A stretch of DNA of 64,000 bases from Echinococcus granulosus (Eukaryota > Platyhelminthes > Cestoda > Cyclophyllidea > Taeniidae): the NCBI RefSeq assembly GCF_000524195.1, contig NW_020170450.1, positions 1-64,000 on the forward strand, read 5' to 3'. Each line of letters opens with the position of its first letter. The stretch's first letter is position 1. Under the pieces are notes generated by a model, which made no database searches, had not been told where the DNA came from, and saw only the letters and a list, made by a program, of their open reading frames with translations. Positions 29,371 through 41,113 of the stretch are shown here, in pieces. The position numbers and the translations under genes are program-made.

Positions 29371-32024
29371 CCCAACTGCCTTATGTTAACCTTGATTTGT
29401 TTATTTTTTCATTTGACCACCTAGTCGACCAGTCAGCGGTGTATTTAATTCAAATGTGACCAACGAAGAGCAAATCTGATTGGTTGAAGGCTACACCTGC
29501 TGCTTAAGTGCATTTGGTGCTGCAAAGTGGTGGTTGTGAGACGCTACCGAATAGTTCGGCTAGCCAAGACCACAACAATCGGTCAGCGCGTCCTTGTGAC
29601 GTAAACAAGTCTACAACATGAAGGACTTAATCTCGTCTTCACGGCCTATTGCTTTGTCCCCTTTGGTAACCATTTGTAATCAGCCTGTCGTTCTGCCTTA
29701 TGCGATTTAAGGCTTTTCAAACCGTGGCATCGTCGAACCGTCAAGTGACCAAATTCTGCTCGTCGGCGTGATGTCGAGTTCAAAATATCACTCCCTCATG
29801 AAACTCGTCCAGCTCATGCTCAGCACTACAGCCGGTTTCTAGATAAATGGCTGACTTGAAACAACCAATTTGAGTTATTGCATTGCCAGTCTTTTATTAA
29901 ATTCAAATAAAGTTACTCAAAATTGCTGTTTTCTTTTGCTAATTTGCTCAATCATCACTTAAAAAAGGAGCTAGATGCTTCAGGTCATAGGAGAGATGAA
30001 AAAATTCGCGTTATTTTACACACAATTGCACCCATGATGTCATTTTAACGCTGACCCGCTAAAGTGGAAGCAAAGTGTGAGAAACTTGCCGCCTTAAAAA
30101 AAAAGAGCGAAGTAATAACTCCTAAAGAAGAAACACCAATAGGATGTCAGTTTTTTTCTCACCCCGAACCAATCAAATTTCGAGGAAATTAATTAAGCGA
30201 TTGAAGTTGAATTCGCCTCAATTAGATGATCATCTATTTTCGACATGGATACGCGAGTTCCAGACACCTGGTTTTCTTGGCGTTTGAAACGTCGACTATT
30301 CAATTAAGAAAATGAGATATATTAATAGCAATTTACTGATTTATTTATGGATCATTTGAGAGCATTTCACCTCGCCTTCTATGATAGCGGTGTACAATGT
30401 GTGTTCTCGCCTGCAGGATCAGGTGGTTTAACAATAGCAACTTGGCTTCACTAGCTAGGACGCAAGATGGAGGCAGAACGCTCCACAGCGCCTCTGGTCT
30501 ACCTCTCGACTCTACAGTTGCTGCTTAGAAAAGGAGGCAGCAGACTTTTACGAACAGCAGCAAATGATTTCTGAAAATGGGTGACAGTTACTGTTAGTAA
30601 TAGACGTATATTACCACCTTATCCAAATTGTGTGGGACCCTACTTGTAATTAAATCAGCCAGAAAAACCAGAAGCAATAAATAGGGAATTTTAGTCATTA
30701 ATGCTGAATGCCATCTAAGCCATGGCATCATATTTCTTCTTCCACTTCGTTATGATACAATTCGAGACACAGCTGCCGGCAAAGGTTTTTAAATTGATGA
30801 ATTACAAAAAAAACAGACTGGGATGATAGTCGGACATAATTAAGTCGTACCGTCCAACACAAAGCGAGCATTATTAATTTGGCAAATTCATTAGGTAGGT
30901 AGAGAATATTCGCCCAGTCCTAAAATGAAGACAAGTCTTTCGCAAAGTTGCAGTCAAAGATGTTAGAAGTTCTAGTCAATCCAAGAAAAAAAGATTAATG
31001 GGTTTGCTGCCGGACAATCACCTTCACAGAAACATCTACGTCTGTTTAGGCCTAAAATGCTCTGGGTTACCTTGTTCTGACCTTCTAAAGATAATGGAGC
31101 GATTTTTACTCCATATCCACCCACGCTATCGTACCAGGAAATGACGCAGCAGGTGTAGGGAGAGAGAGCCTAGTCACCCAACACAAAAAAGCAGCACTTC
31201 GCTTCAATGATCAAATGAGGGGATGGTGACGGCTGCAGAAGATTGTTTAGATTGGTTGAAATAATCGGACCCTAAAAATGGACCAAATCCTGTTTTGACA
31301 GAATGAGACTAAGAAGTGGAGTCTCTTTGTTGCTCTTCCTACCAAAAAGCCAGTAGTTGAATTTTTTCTGAGTCCTGTTTAAGATGGACTTCCTGTATGC
31401 GAATTATGGAGAAATTACTATTTTTTGGAGCACCTCCTTAACATATGCCATTCTGATGGTTCTAAGTATCCGTCATGCATTGTCGCCTAATCGCACGATG
31501 GAGGGATTATCGTTTAAACATGATTAAGTGAACGCTGGAGTTATCATGACGTGTTTATTATTTTCAGCTATGCGTATTCTAGTGCACTGCTGAATGGACA
31601 GCCAAGAGGAAAGAGTATTTTTTATTTAAAATGAGCACAATAAAGTCATTGTCACAGTTTATGTTCAAGCGTGTGTCAAGATACATAATCGTCTTACTGA
31701 GAAGAGGGAAGTGCTTTTATTCCCTTCTGCACATTGTAAAATGAGCCACCCATGGAAGAGAAAACCTACAGACACCCACTCATACATACGAGTTGAAGCA
31801 CAGGAAAGTGATGGAAGCCAATTTTGACTTTGATAGCATCCACTTTCACTGTATTTATTTCTCTCAAAACACTACGCTTATAACGTCTGAATATAATCAA
31901 TTGCGAACATTTACAATTTTAAGTGGTTAATGCATGCTGGACAGAATGACAGCTTTCCTCACCAACTCATAACCCTTCAAAAGCAACATGGTAAACAAAA
32001 AAGAAAGTGACGCGTGCTTGCGAC
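29371..32024. other. Intergenic, no gene recognised
   Basis: AT-rich with no open frame above 60 codons for most of its length. No known element was recognised. Confidence 0.4.
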
Positions 32025-33160
32025 TGCGTGATTTTATCACGAATTCCATTTAGCCCCAAAAAAATAAATCAGTTGATCGAAATACCTACGAGTGTTTAAA
32101 CCATGGCAATAGGGGAGGGGCAATTCAACGGTCAACCGGTCGCTGAACTGTGATTGGTCATAAATGGTATCACGCGTAAATCGATAACAGCCAATGAACG
32201 TCTTCCTATTTGAATAACTACAACTCTAAAGTATTGCCAAATACTACCATAAAAAGTACCGACAAATAATTACTAGTTAAGTACAGACGGTTTTATCGTA
32301 TGAGCAGTGACTTGAATGTTTACCATTGGACTTGAACAAGTGGGCAAAAATAGTTCTGAGCAAATTGAAGTCATGGCAATGGAAAGCCGCTTGCTTCACC
32401 CAAATCCGCTACCGCCTTTCAATAAAACGAGTAAATAGCATCTTTTTGCGTGGTTATGTGTGAATTAGAGAAGATTTTGCAGATGTCTCGGTTTATCAAA
32501 TGCAAGGAAACTAGAAGAGGTTGAGGCAAAGATCCTACCGCTGTACTGCGTGCGTAGCCGAGAGAGATGAGCTTCAACAACGTCGAAAGTGTAATTCTCC
32601 TCCATCCCAATTAGTGGAAAAGTAAAAAAAAGGGACTGAATTAACAAAGCCGAGTGAGAAGTCATGGAGAAAATGATTAGGAAATCTTGCATTCACGTCG
32701 ATTAGGTAAAGTGGTGCAAATTGGAAAGGATGAATTGCCTTCCACTTTGCACTTCCTCCATCCACTAAATAAGGTAAATGCTTCTCTGTGTCAGGACAAA
32801 AAAGGGAAATGATTTTGTTGATTTCGAAATGAACATTCTTGCAGTTTGCCTTTCTCGGTATCCTTAAAATGCTGTGAGTTCTAAAACACTTTCTGTTTTA
32901 TAAAAACGTCTGACAGCACTCCACCACATCCTCACAACTCGCAGCGTCTCCCTGGAGAACGCAATATGTGGGGCGGATACAAGTGGACAACAATCCTACC
33001 CAATGTGCGTTAATGCCTCATTTAGATAGTGAGGATGGAAAGCAAAGTCCGTGCTTGTTTCGATTCGTGCTGGTGCACAACAGAACGCCCAGCCAAATCG
33101 CAACAGTCTTTGCAACCACTCCAAACCACATGCTCCTTTCACTGGTCACCAATGGCTAAA
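32025..33160. repeat. Left arm of a second inverted repeat, with a ~650 bp insert
   Basis: 32025-32445 and 33105-33160 are together the reverse complement of about 36320-36780. The best block is 'cgcgtaaatcgataacagcc' with its following 'aatgaacgtcttcctat' (32173-32210) against 'gacgttcattggctgttatc' and 'gatttacgcgtgac' (36621-36653). The intervening 32446-33104 is absent from the right arm and so was inserted here or lost there. It holds open frames of 63-75 codons on the minus strand with no recognised domain. Confidence 0.65.
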
Positions 33161-34200
33161 GTGGGAAACTTTTGAAGTTCCTGTTTCCTCTGAATATTAC
33201 TCATATGTGTCATACGTTATCTCCAAGTTTTTGATGATTGCTATTGCACAGAATCTTGCGAAAGTGGTTCTTTCAGCAATAAAATAGTCAAGCTTCTGTG
33301 TCAAACCTATGAAAGCGGGTTTTGTCAATGAAATTCAGAGTCAATCCATCCAGTATTTTAACCGGAAAGCAACTTTAGAGCATTCTGCACTTTTAGATGA
33401 TTCGGTAGAACTTTTCATTTTGATTCTTCCAGAAATTATTCTTTTTTAGCTTAAAAAAATGAATCGTGGAAACTTTGGCCAATTGTGATTCACTGTTGTC
33501 CCTGTCATCGGCACCAGTAGGCGCCTTCCCTTCCTGGATGTTGATAACAAAGCTAAATCAAAATAATACAACTTTTATCGTTTCCATGGCTGACTGACTA
33601 GACTAATGCCTAATAGATACCTGCTAGGGATTGTTGAGCCTCTAAAGATTTGCAATAAAAGGGTTATTAAAACTCTCGGACTTTAAAACCATCACATTGC
33701 GACCAGAAATAGATCAAGTGAGAATATACTAATGTAAAAATTATCCTTAAAGATCTGAATGGCTGATTAATACATATAAATAGTCCGAATTGTGATAAAA
33801 GAATGATATTCAAGTGCTCTTTTATTTTTAGAGGTTTGCTAAGAAAGTTCCCAGCAAGCACACTCAAAATATTTTAAGGATGCGAATGTAGGTCCTAATT
33901 AAGCCCAAACACAATCAGCTGAGTTTTTTACCATTGACGAAGTGGAAACTGCAAAGATGTCATTTGAATGGGCAAATTAAAGTTTATTTTACCTAGTCAC
34001 AAAGAGAGATTAAATTTCATTTTCTAGGTGACTATTAACCATTCCATGATGAGTCACTCCTGAGGAAAATGTTAATGGCTAACTTGTGCAAGGGTATTCA
34101 AAGTCCCCTACAAACAACCAAGTTTTTCAGTTTATGGGTCTTGCAAAATTACCTTGAATAATGCAAAATTGCTTTGACTAAACATGGACTGGGCCTCACC
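33161..34200. other. Intergenic, no gene recognised
   Basis: No supported gene. A 66-codon frame at 33667-33867 (minus) shows no recognisable feature. Confidence 0.35.
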
Positions 34201-34479
34201 TGAGCCTACAGATCAAAATGAGGAGGTTTACGTACGGTAGACCTCCAACTCGGCAACTGATTGGTTGAGGTTTCTTCAACCCCTTGAAAAGACCAATCAG
34301 GAGAGAGCTAATATAAACAGACAGCAGAATTCATCCTATCGCGATTTTGTAATTTGTAGATCTGCATTTTAGTTTTTAGTAAGGAGTAAATGCACTTATT
34401 TGCCTCATTTAATACTTGTCACATGCCAGAGGTGATTTTTGTGCAAGTGATCATGTGGTAAGTTAGGCTTGCTATAATC

Positions 34480-34740
34480 TGTGTACTTTTGCAGTATTGA
34501 GTGGACTGTAACCTTGTGAGTCAAAAGAGGAGAGGGACTACGTAATATGTTGGTTGTTTAACTCTCGGTTTTGCTAGAGGGGCCACTTCGGAGCTCCGGT
34601 ATTGTATCATCGACGAGTGGGCTCGCCCACAGGCAATGCCAGTAGCCCTAGGCCCTATTATGTGTAAAATGTATATATTATAAACGAATATTATGCGTTC
34701 TTTTCGCCTCTAGTGAAGTCGCGGGTTGTTACGCCTGCAT
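34480..34740 (+). repeat. Dispersed repeat fragment, possibly LTR-like
   Basis: Begins with the repeat-family words 'gtaatatgttggttgttta' (34540) and 'ctcggttttgctagagggg' (34564) and continues 'caatgccagtagccctagg'. It sits between the arms of the second inverted repeat. A TATA-like 'ctaatataaaca' lies upstream at 34309-34320. LTR character is only a suggestion from size and position. Confidence 0.5.
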
Positions 34741-36319
34741 AAAACTGGTTAATTTTAACCATTTGCGAAGATGTAAATTAGCCAATCCACTATTTCAAGG
34801 TCAAATGGTGTCGACAGGTTATTGGTCAGTTGTTAGAATAACCAATCATATACTGAAAATGACCGAAATCCTCTAAAATAAATAAGCCGAAATTTAAGTG
34901 CCATCTTTACTAATTAATTGACGTAAGTTTTAATAGAAACATTTAGAATTCGGCTATTAGCCAGTTATTGCTCAAAATAGGATCGTCTAGACTATCCCTA
35001 GCCAAAGATTATGTGAGATAATTAGCGAAAAAAGCGGCGCTGTCATACTGCATATATCGGACACCGTAAGCACAAACGGGGAAGTCAGGACATCCCGTGC
35101 ATGCGTTGTCAGTAGTGAAAGCGTCACGTTGTCTGAATATTACCTGTCGCATAGTCGACCACATCTACAGCCAAGTGAGTGCGGAAAACAATTTCGTAAC
35201 ATTGTTTACCTTAATAGATATTCGAGCGTAGTGATTGGTACACGGAGAGCACGTTTGGCAGCGTTACACTTCCCGGAACATCAAACGTAGTAACTGTATA
35301 AGGGGTTTAAAATAGAGGTGGAGCTTGAAGACCCGGAGGAGCTGTGGTCTACTCAACAAAAGGTAAGGCAATGATTGTTCATTTCTGAGGCTTGCAGGTT
35401 GTGAGGTAGAACAATATTCCACCAAAACACTCACATAGATAATTCCTTCTTAACTTAGTCAGGGGCTTACAGCCACTCTATCATTTCTAACTGCTAATTA
35501 AGCGGTAGCATTTTCCATTTTTGCACAATGTACTCGAATTACCCTAGGTATGGAGAGCCACCTACTAATTACTCACTTCGTGGACTTGCATTGGTCATCA
35601 CTTCCATCCATTTTATGCGCGACCTTGGGTTGGTTTATTGTCGGCTTGTGAATGGGCCGGTGAGATCGTGGCGATAAGAATCTGGCGAATGACCACTTCT
35701 GTTTTCAGATGACTTGTGTATTCCCTGCTAAAGCCTAGGGTAAATAGAGCCTAAAGTAAGCTAAGAAGAGGGCACATATATAAGTGTACCCGTTTCTACT
35801 TTGGGTGAAAGAATCGGCATAATGTGAAGGCCAGTACAATGCGTGAATCACTTCACAAAGTTAACTTATATGCAAGAAAAATATTTGACATTTGAAGGTG
35901 GTTGGTAAATGTAGAACGAAGGTTCAGGCCTTGTGTCGCTTGAAGTACTTCTCTTCTAAAGAACGGCATTGCTACTCAAAATATCCTCCTTTCCTTCCTT
36001 CTTCGAATCTTGACTTCCAGTCTGTGGCAAGACGAAGGGAGAGGAAAGAATTTGGGTGGGTACATATCTTGCCTCCTATTTTATTCATGCACCAGTCGTC
36101 ACGAGTTGATCAGTTGTGACTGGAGTGAGTAAAGTTTGCCTTTGCGTAAGCCTGAGTCCCGGATTCCTCAGGGTGCGAATAGCATTTGAAAAGGGACGTG
36201 CAGAAGCAGCAGTTGCATGTTGTTAGAAGCAACAGTTAGCATTGCTTACGTAAATGACACATTTCAAAGTGAGTAGCATTGTCGCTCCCATGGTGAGCAC
36301 TTAGAATCTTTCAAGCGTA
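34741..36319. other. Intergenic, no gene recognised
   Basis: No supported coding exon. A 75-codon frame at 35892-36119 has no recognisable domain. Confidence 0.35.
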
Positions 36320-36780
36320 ATGTTACTCCACTCATTCGTTACCACTGAAAGAAGTATGTGGTATGGAGTGGTTGCAAAAGATGCCATTTACTTGCTTTCA
36401 TAAAAGGCTGTTGCAGATTTGGCTAAAGCAAGCAACATTCAAGTGCCTTGATTTCAATGTGCCGCCAATCATTTCTTACGCACTTGTTCAATTCCAATGG
36501 TTATTATTCATGTCAGTGTTTATTCAAAGGGGTGTCAGCACTTAATCAGTCACCATTTGCCGGTGATATTTTGGCAGTATTTGACAATGCTTTGGAGTTG
36601 CGTTTTGGCTAGATAGGAAGACGTTCATTGGCTGTTATCGATTTACGCGTGACATCACTTATAACCAATCCGAATTCAGCGAACGGTGGACCTCTAAGTT
36701 GTCCTTTTACCGTTTTAATGATTTGGGCACTTTGATAATTTTTTTTGGAGGTAGGAATTTGCGGTGAAATCACACATTGG
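36320..36780. repeat. Right arm of the second inverted repeat
   Basis: Continuous reverse-complement homologue of 32025-32445 plus 33105-33160, estimated by eye at roughly 75-80 percent identity in the best 120 bp. Because this arm is uninterrupted, it defines the insert in the other arm. Confidence 0.65.
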
Positions 36781-39700
36781 TATTAGGTGTTAAAACCATA
36801 TCAGGTAGCCAAAAGGAGATAGTGTGGGTCTACATTGCACCTCGCAGCTAGAAGTTGTGGAATATTTTGAGTGCTTGAAAATTGTGGTTGTTGTGACACG
36901 TTATAAAGCATGAGTATGAATCTGTCTATCCATACTTTTGACACTCTTCTACTTTTCTCATACTATGAATTGTTACACATGCGATGCTGAATGAAACTGA
37001 TGCGATATGAGATTGTTTTTTACGATGCCAGATTAGTCACTTCTAATGCTAGAAAAACTGCACGTACAATGCATTTTGTGGTATTCTAAGTAAATGCAAT
37101 GTTGGAAAGTACATTTCAGAGCTTGTGATGAATTTTTGAGGATCGATTAATGCACCACTTTCGAAATGTCAATAGTATCTATACAAAGCGCCTTAGGTAA
37201 GAGAGTCGTGGCTGAAGTTTGAAGCCATCCATAAACACAGGATGACTCCAACACCTAAGATCATCACCATCTCCGCAGGTTCTAAAACGCACTGTGTGGA
37301 GAAGATTGCTTGCGGCCTGACTGATTGTTTTCTAATGAGAGATGCCTTTTCATTGGGCGTCTCATTGATTACCTTTAGACGACATTTTACTTTCAACGTT
37401 AGAAGACTGTGCTAGCTTCGTGTGTGCATTTGTAACGTAGACTGCTTACGAAATTGCTCACAATGGAGTGTTAGATTTTTTGACAGCCAAACAATCATAC
37501 TTTGGCTCAGTGCAACAAAAAATGGTACACCTTGAAGGTGGGAAAGTGCCAGAGGCAATAAATCAGCCAAAAATGAGCCATAAGTGAAGAGCGTGCTATT
37601 CACATAAAAACGAAGCAAACTACGTGTGAACAGAGAAAGGGAGAGAAGATGATACTCTCTCATTCTTTTCCCTTCCTGCCATTGCGCAATCACGCGCAAA
37701 GTGAATAGCCTGGGCCCAGGCATCCCTGTTTGTGTGCTTCCAGAGAAAGGGAAAAGAGCTAAGGAGGAGTGAAATTAATAGGCTTACGTCCGAATGGATT
37801 GTTATGGTGATAACTGGGCAGAAAAAAAATGAAATACGTTTGAAGTTATTTAGATAATTACGCAAAAGGTTTAGTTTATTTCGGTTGCGCGGGAGGCTTT
37901 CCGTTCATCGTAATTAAACAGCATAGGAGGCCCTTCAAATTTACTAAAAATTTAAGCAAAAGACATTTAAAGCGGTGAAAATGGAAAAGACTAATTGTTT
38001 CCATCTCACAAAATCAGGCTACTAGCCTGTTTGATAAAAAACTTTTGGAAGTGAACCAGATATGCGGAACTAAAGGTGAAGGTAGTGAAGGTAGGCGAGT
38101 GGTTAAAGCAAGGAAGTGAAGTGTTGACGTGTCATCCAACCATCCTGTGTCCGTCCATCCATCCATCCATTCTTAACCCACTCAACCCGTATCCACCCAT
38201 TCATTCATCTCACAATTATTTCATAATTTCTCTGCCCAATGTGCATTACCTTAAAGCAACTCGTTATATTTTTAATTTAACTATCTCTCCAACACTGATG
38301 AATATTTTGAAGCAGGTCATCGGAGTAAAGGAACCAAATAGGCTGATACATGGATTTTTGGATAAATCTGGGTCGGTAGAAACAAGACGGCTTCGCGTTG
38401 TTAAATTTATGAGCTGGCGGATAGATAGGACTGAATGGATTGGAGATGGGTGAAAGGATAAATGAATCTAACAATGGAATAACTCCTTGACAAATTAATG
38501 GTTTTGGTAGCCAACCAAAAGACGATCAAGTATACCTAAAAGATGGCCTGATCGACAGATCGACGGTTAGATAAATAAAAGGAGAGTTAGCAATATCAGT
38601 AGATGGATGGAGGAAGTGAGAGATTGACAAATGAATTAAAGTCTGACTTGAGTAGAAAGATGGATGAATGAGTTATTTGATCAATTGCAAAACGATGAGA
38701 CACATGAATAGGTAACTGACAGGTCGAATGCGTAGATAACATGGACGCACGAGACTGGAATGTGTCAAAAGGGTGGCTAATAAACACCAGTGTTCCAGAT
38801 GAATGATGTCTCCCAAATGGGACGGCGAAATAGGTTCGTTTCCGGGTCGAACTGGACAGAAGGTACTGTCCGTAACCGCTGGAGGTTGTCGGCTTGTCTT
38901 ACATACAGGACACATAGGTGTGTAAATATTTATTCAGGGGACCAGAAATCAATACAGAGCCTATTACTCGGTACCAAAAATCAAGTAGCAATTAAACTAA
39001 GCATTTGAACTACCCATTTAAGTAGCAACTATTTTACTTCGATCAAATTTTTTTTTCATTCTTCAGATTTTGCTCAAATCTGGTCTTCCCATTCTACTAT
39101 TGGTGTTGCTTGGCTGTAACCGGAAGCCGATACTGATTAACAATGGTCAGTCGCTTGTGGATAATATACACCTTCTTAGTCTAAAATCATTTTAACAGTT
39201 ATTCCAGCACTTTCTAAAATTCAAATAATGCAAAAGGGTATGTTTGCTAGTGTGCGAACAAGGCAAGACTAATAACAAAAAAATCTTACCCGTTATACTA
39301 CATAGATTAATGGTGACAAAAAGCAAAACCATTAATGAATATCACAAAGGAATCACTACCTCTCTGGCTATTCTGGGACCGATTAGAGACATACATGCAG
39401 TAATTGTGTTTAGGGTGCAATAAATGGTATTGCTCATTAGATAATAAAAAAGCAATTGTTTAATTCATCCGTTCTTCTAAATTGTAATTTCTGCAAAACA
39501 TGAGTTACAGTAGCACAAAGAACGGCTTTCTGCTTTTCACTAAAGTGAGCTAAAAGACATTTAAAAATTTTTTAAATTTCAGCTTTAAAATATTCTTTGC
39601 AAAAATTTTTTTGTTTATTTAAGCCAGTCAAACGCAAACATTGCGTAAAGGTCGCCGTAGCTTGCTGAGCGTTTTATGAGCCTACCTCGTGCTTGGGCAA

Positions 39701-41107
39701 TTCTGTTGCCGGTTTTGCGTAGTGCGCTGATGGGACATGACTAACAATTAATTTGTGTGAATGCACTTTACCCGGTTAATTATTTATTTGTTTCCTCTTT
39801 CAAAATGGAACTTCTCTAGCGGTATTGTTTCATCGGGTGTTTGTGTTTTCGCAGCCGACTTAGTTTGTGAAATCATTTTGAATTTCTCTTTCTGGTTTAA
39901 TGGAACGATTGCCTTTTTGTGGAACTTGTTTTGTCACATCTATTAGTAGCGGGTTTTGTTTTTATCCGTCGCAATATAACTCGACCAGATCGGTTGTTAG
40001 AATTTCACCTTCAGTCTACGGAAGCCTTTTGACTTTATCATAGCTATAAGGAATGATATTTGGTCTGATTTTAGTGGATTTTCTGTTTTTTATGTTGCTT
40101 TTTAATATCTTGATCACATTTTTCCCTTACAACACGTTCTAACATCTCGTTGAGGGTTGTAACTTTGCACAGTTTTTGTCCATTAATTCAAAGCTGCTTT
40201 CGTTGCGTTTACAATTACTTCTAGTTCTTGGGTATTTTAGATGATAGTTCATAGTCCTTGCTTACCATTGATAAGCAGCAGCTTACTTGTCCCTCTACAA
40301 ATGCCATTTTAAATTTCATTTACCATTTTGTAACTTTTCACATCCTCTTGTGCTTGGAAAATCTATCAATCTGTATAAACCTGTATCATCGAAGCGAATT
40401 CTACATATATGTTGCAAAGATACTTTCCAATCTTGGGAGGAATCGAGGTTACTTGGTAACATCCTCTTCCGTGTTTGTATCATAGATTATGCTATGAAAG
40501 ACTTCCTGTTTGTGTGTTAAATATCAGCCTGTTTTTACCCAGCATATGTGTACTTTTAGCATGGCAGTGTTCACATACACAATTAAAAAAATGTATCTAA
40601 TTCTAGGTAGACTAAACTGTCGCTTTTTAAACGCTAGTCTACAAATTATACGGACACTTTATTTCCATGTCGACAATAAAAATTGTATAGTAGAATTAAT
40701 AAGGCCACTTACCTCGTCTTCTATAAATTAGGTATCCACTCATTAAAGCGATATAATAAACCCTTAGTACCGTTTCTCTGGTATTTCCACACTATCGAGC
40801 GTACATATGGGTTTTTTAGAGGAATTAGAGGCAGAATTGAAGCGGCGTGCTGTCTTTTTTCATTTCATTTGTTGAAAAGAACTCGATGAAGGTGAATAGT
40901 AAACACCCGCTTTACCTGTCATATCTTCTGACATTAGTTATCGTAGAGTAAAGCATTCATTTATATAATTTGGAAACAGCACCAGGCATAAATATGTCCT
41001 AATAAGCCTGTCATTGGTAGTATTCCATATAATTTATGTGCTAAGCCAAATCCTGTAGTCTCACCTTCTTAGTAAATTGGAGTCGATCTTGGCTGTTTGC
41101 TGTTTCA
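36781..41107. other. Intergenic region upstream of fructose-1,6-bisphosphatase
   Basis: No coding exon was recognised. It includes CATC tracts at 38145-38205 and GGAT-type tracts at 38550-38680. From about 39700 to 41100 the plus strand becomes T-rich, like intron 2 of Rac. This could mean it is transcribed as a 5' UTR intron of the next gene. Confidence 0.4.
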
Positions 41108-41108
41108 G
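41098..41108 (+). promoter_or_regulatory. 3' splice acceptor 5 nt upstream of the FBP start codon
   Basis: A pyrimidine-rich run ending TTTCAG (41103-41108) lies five bases before the ATG at 41114. It is either the acceptor of a 5' UTR intron or a spliced-leader trans-splicing site, which is known in flatworms. The sequence alone does not decide. Confidence 0.55.
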
Positions 41109-41113
41109 GCACC

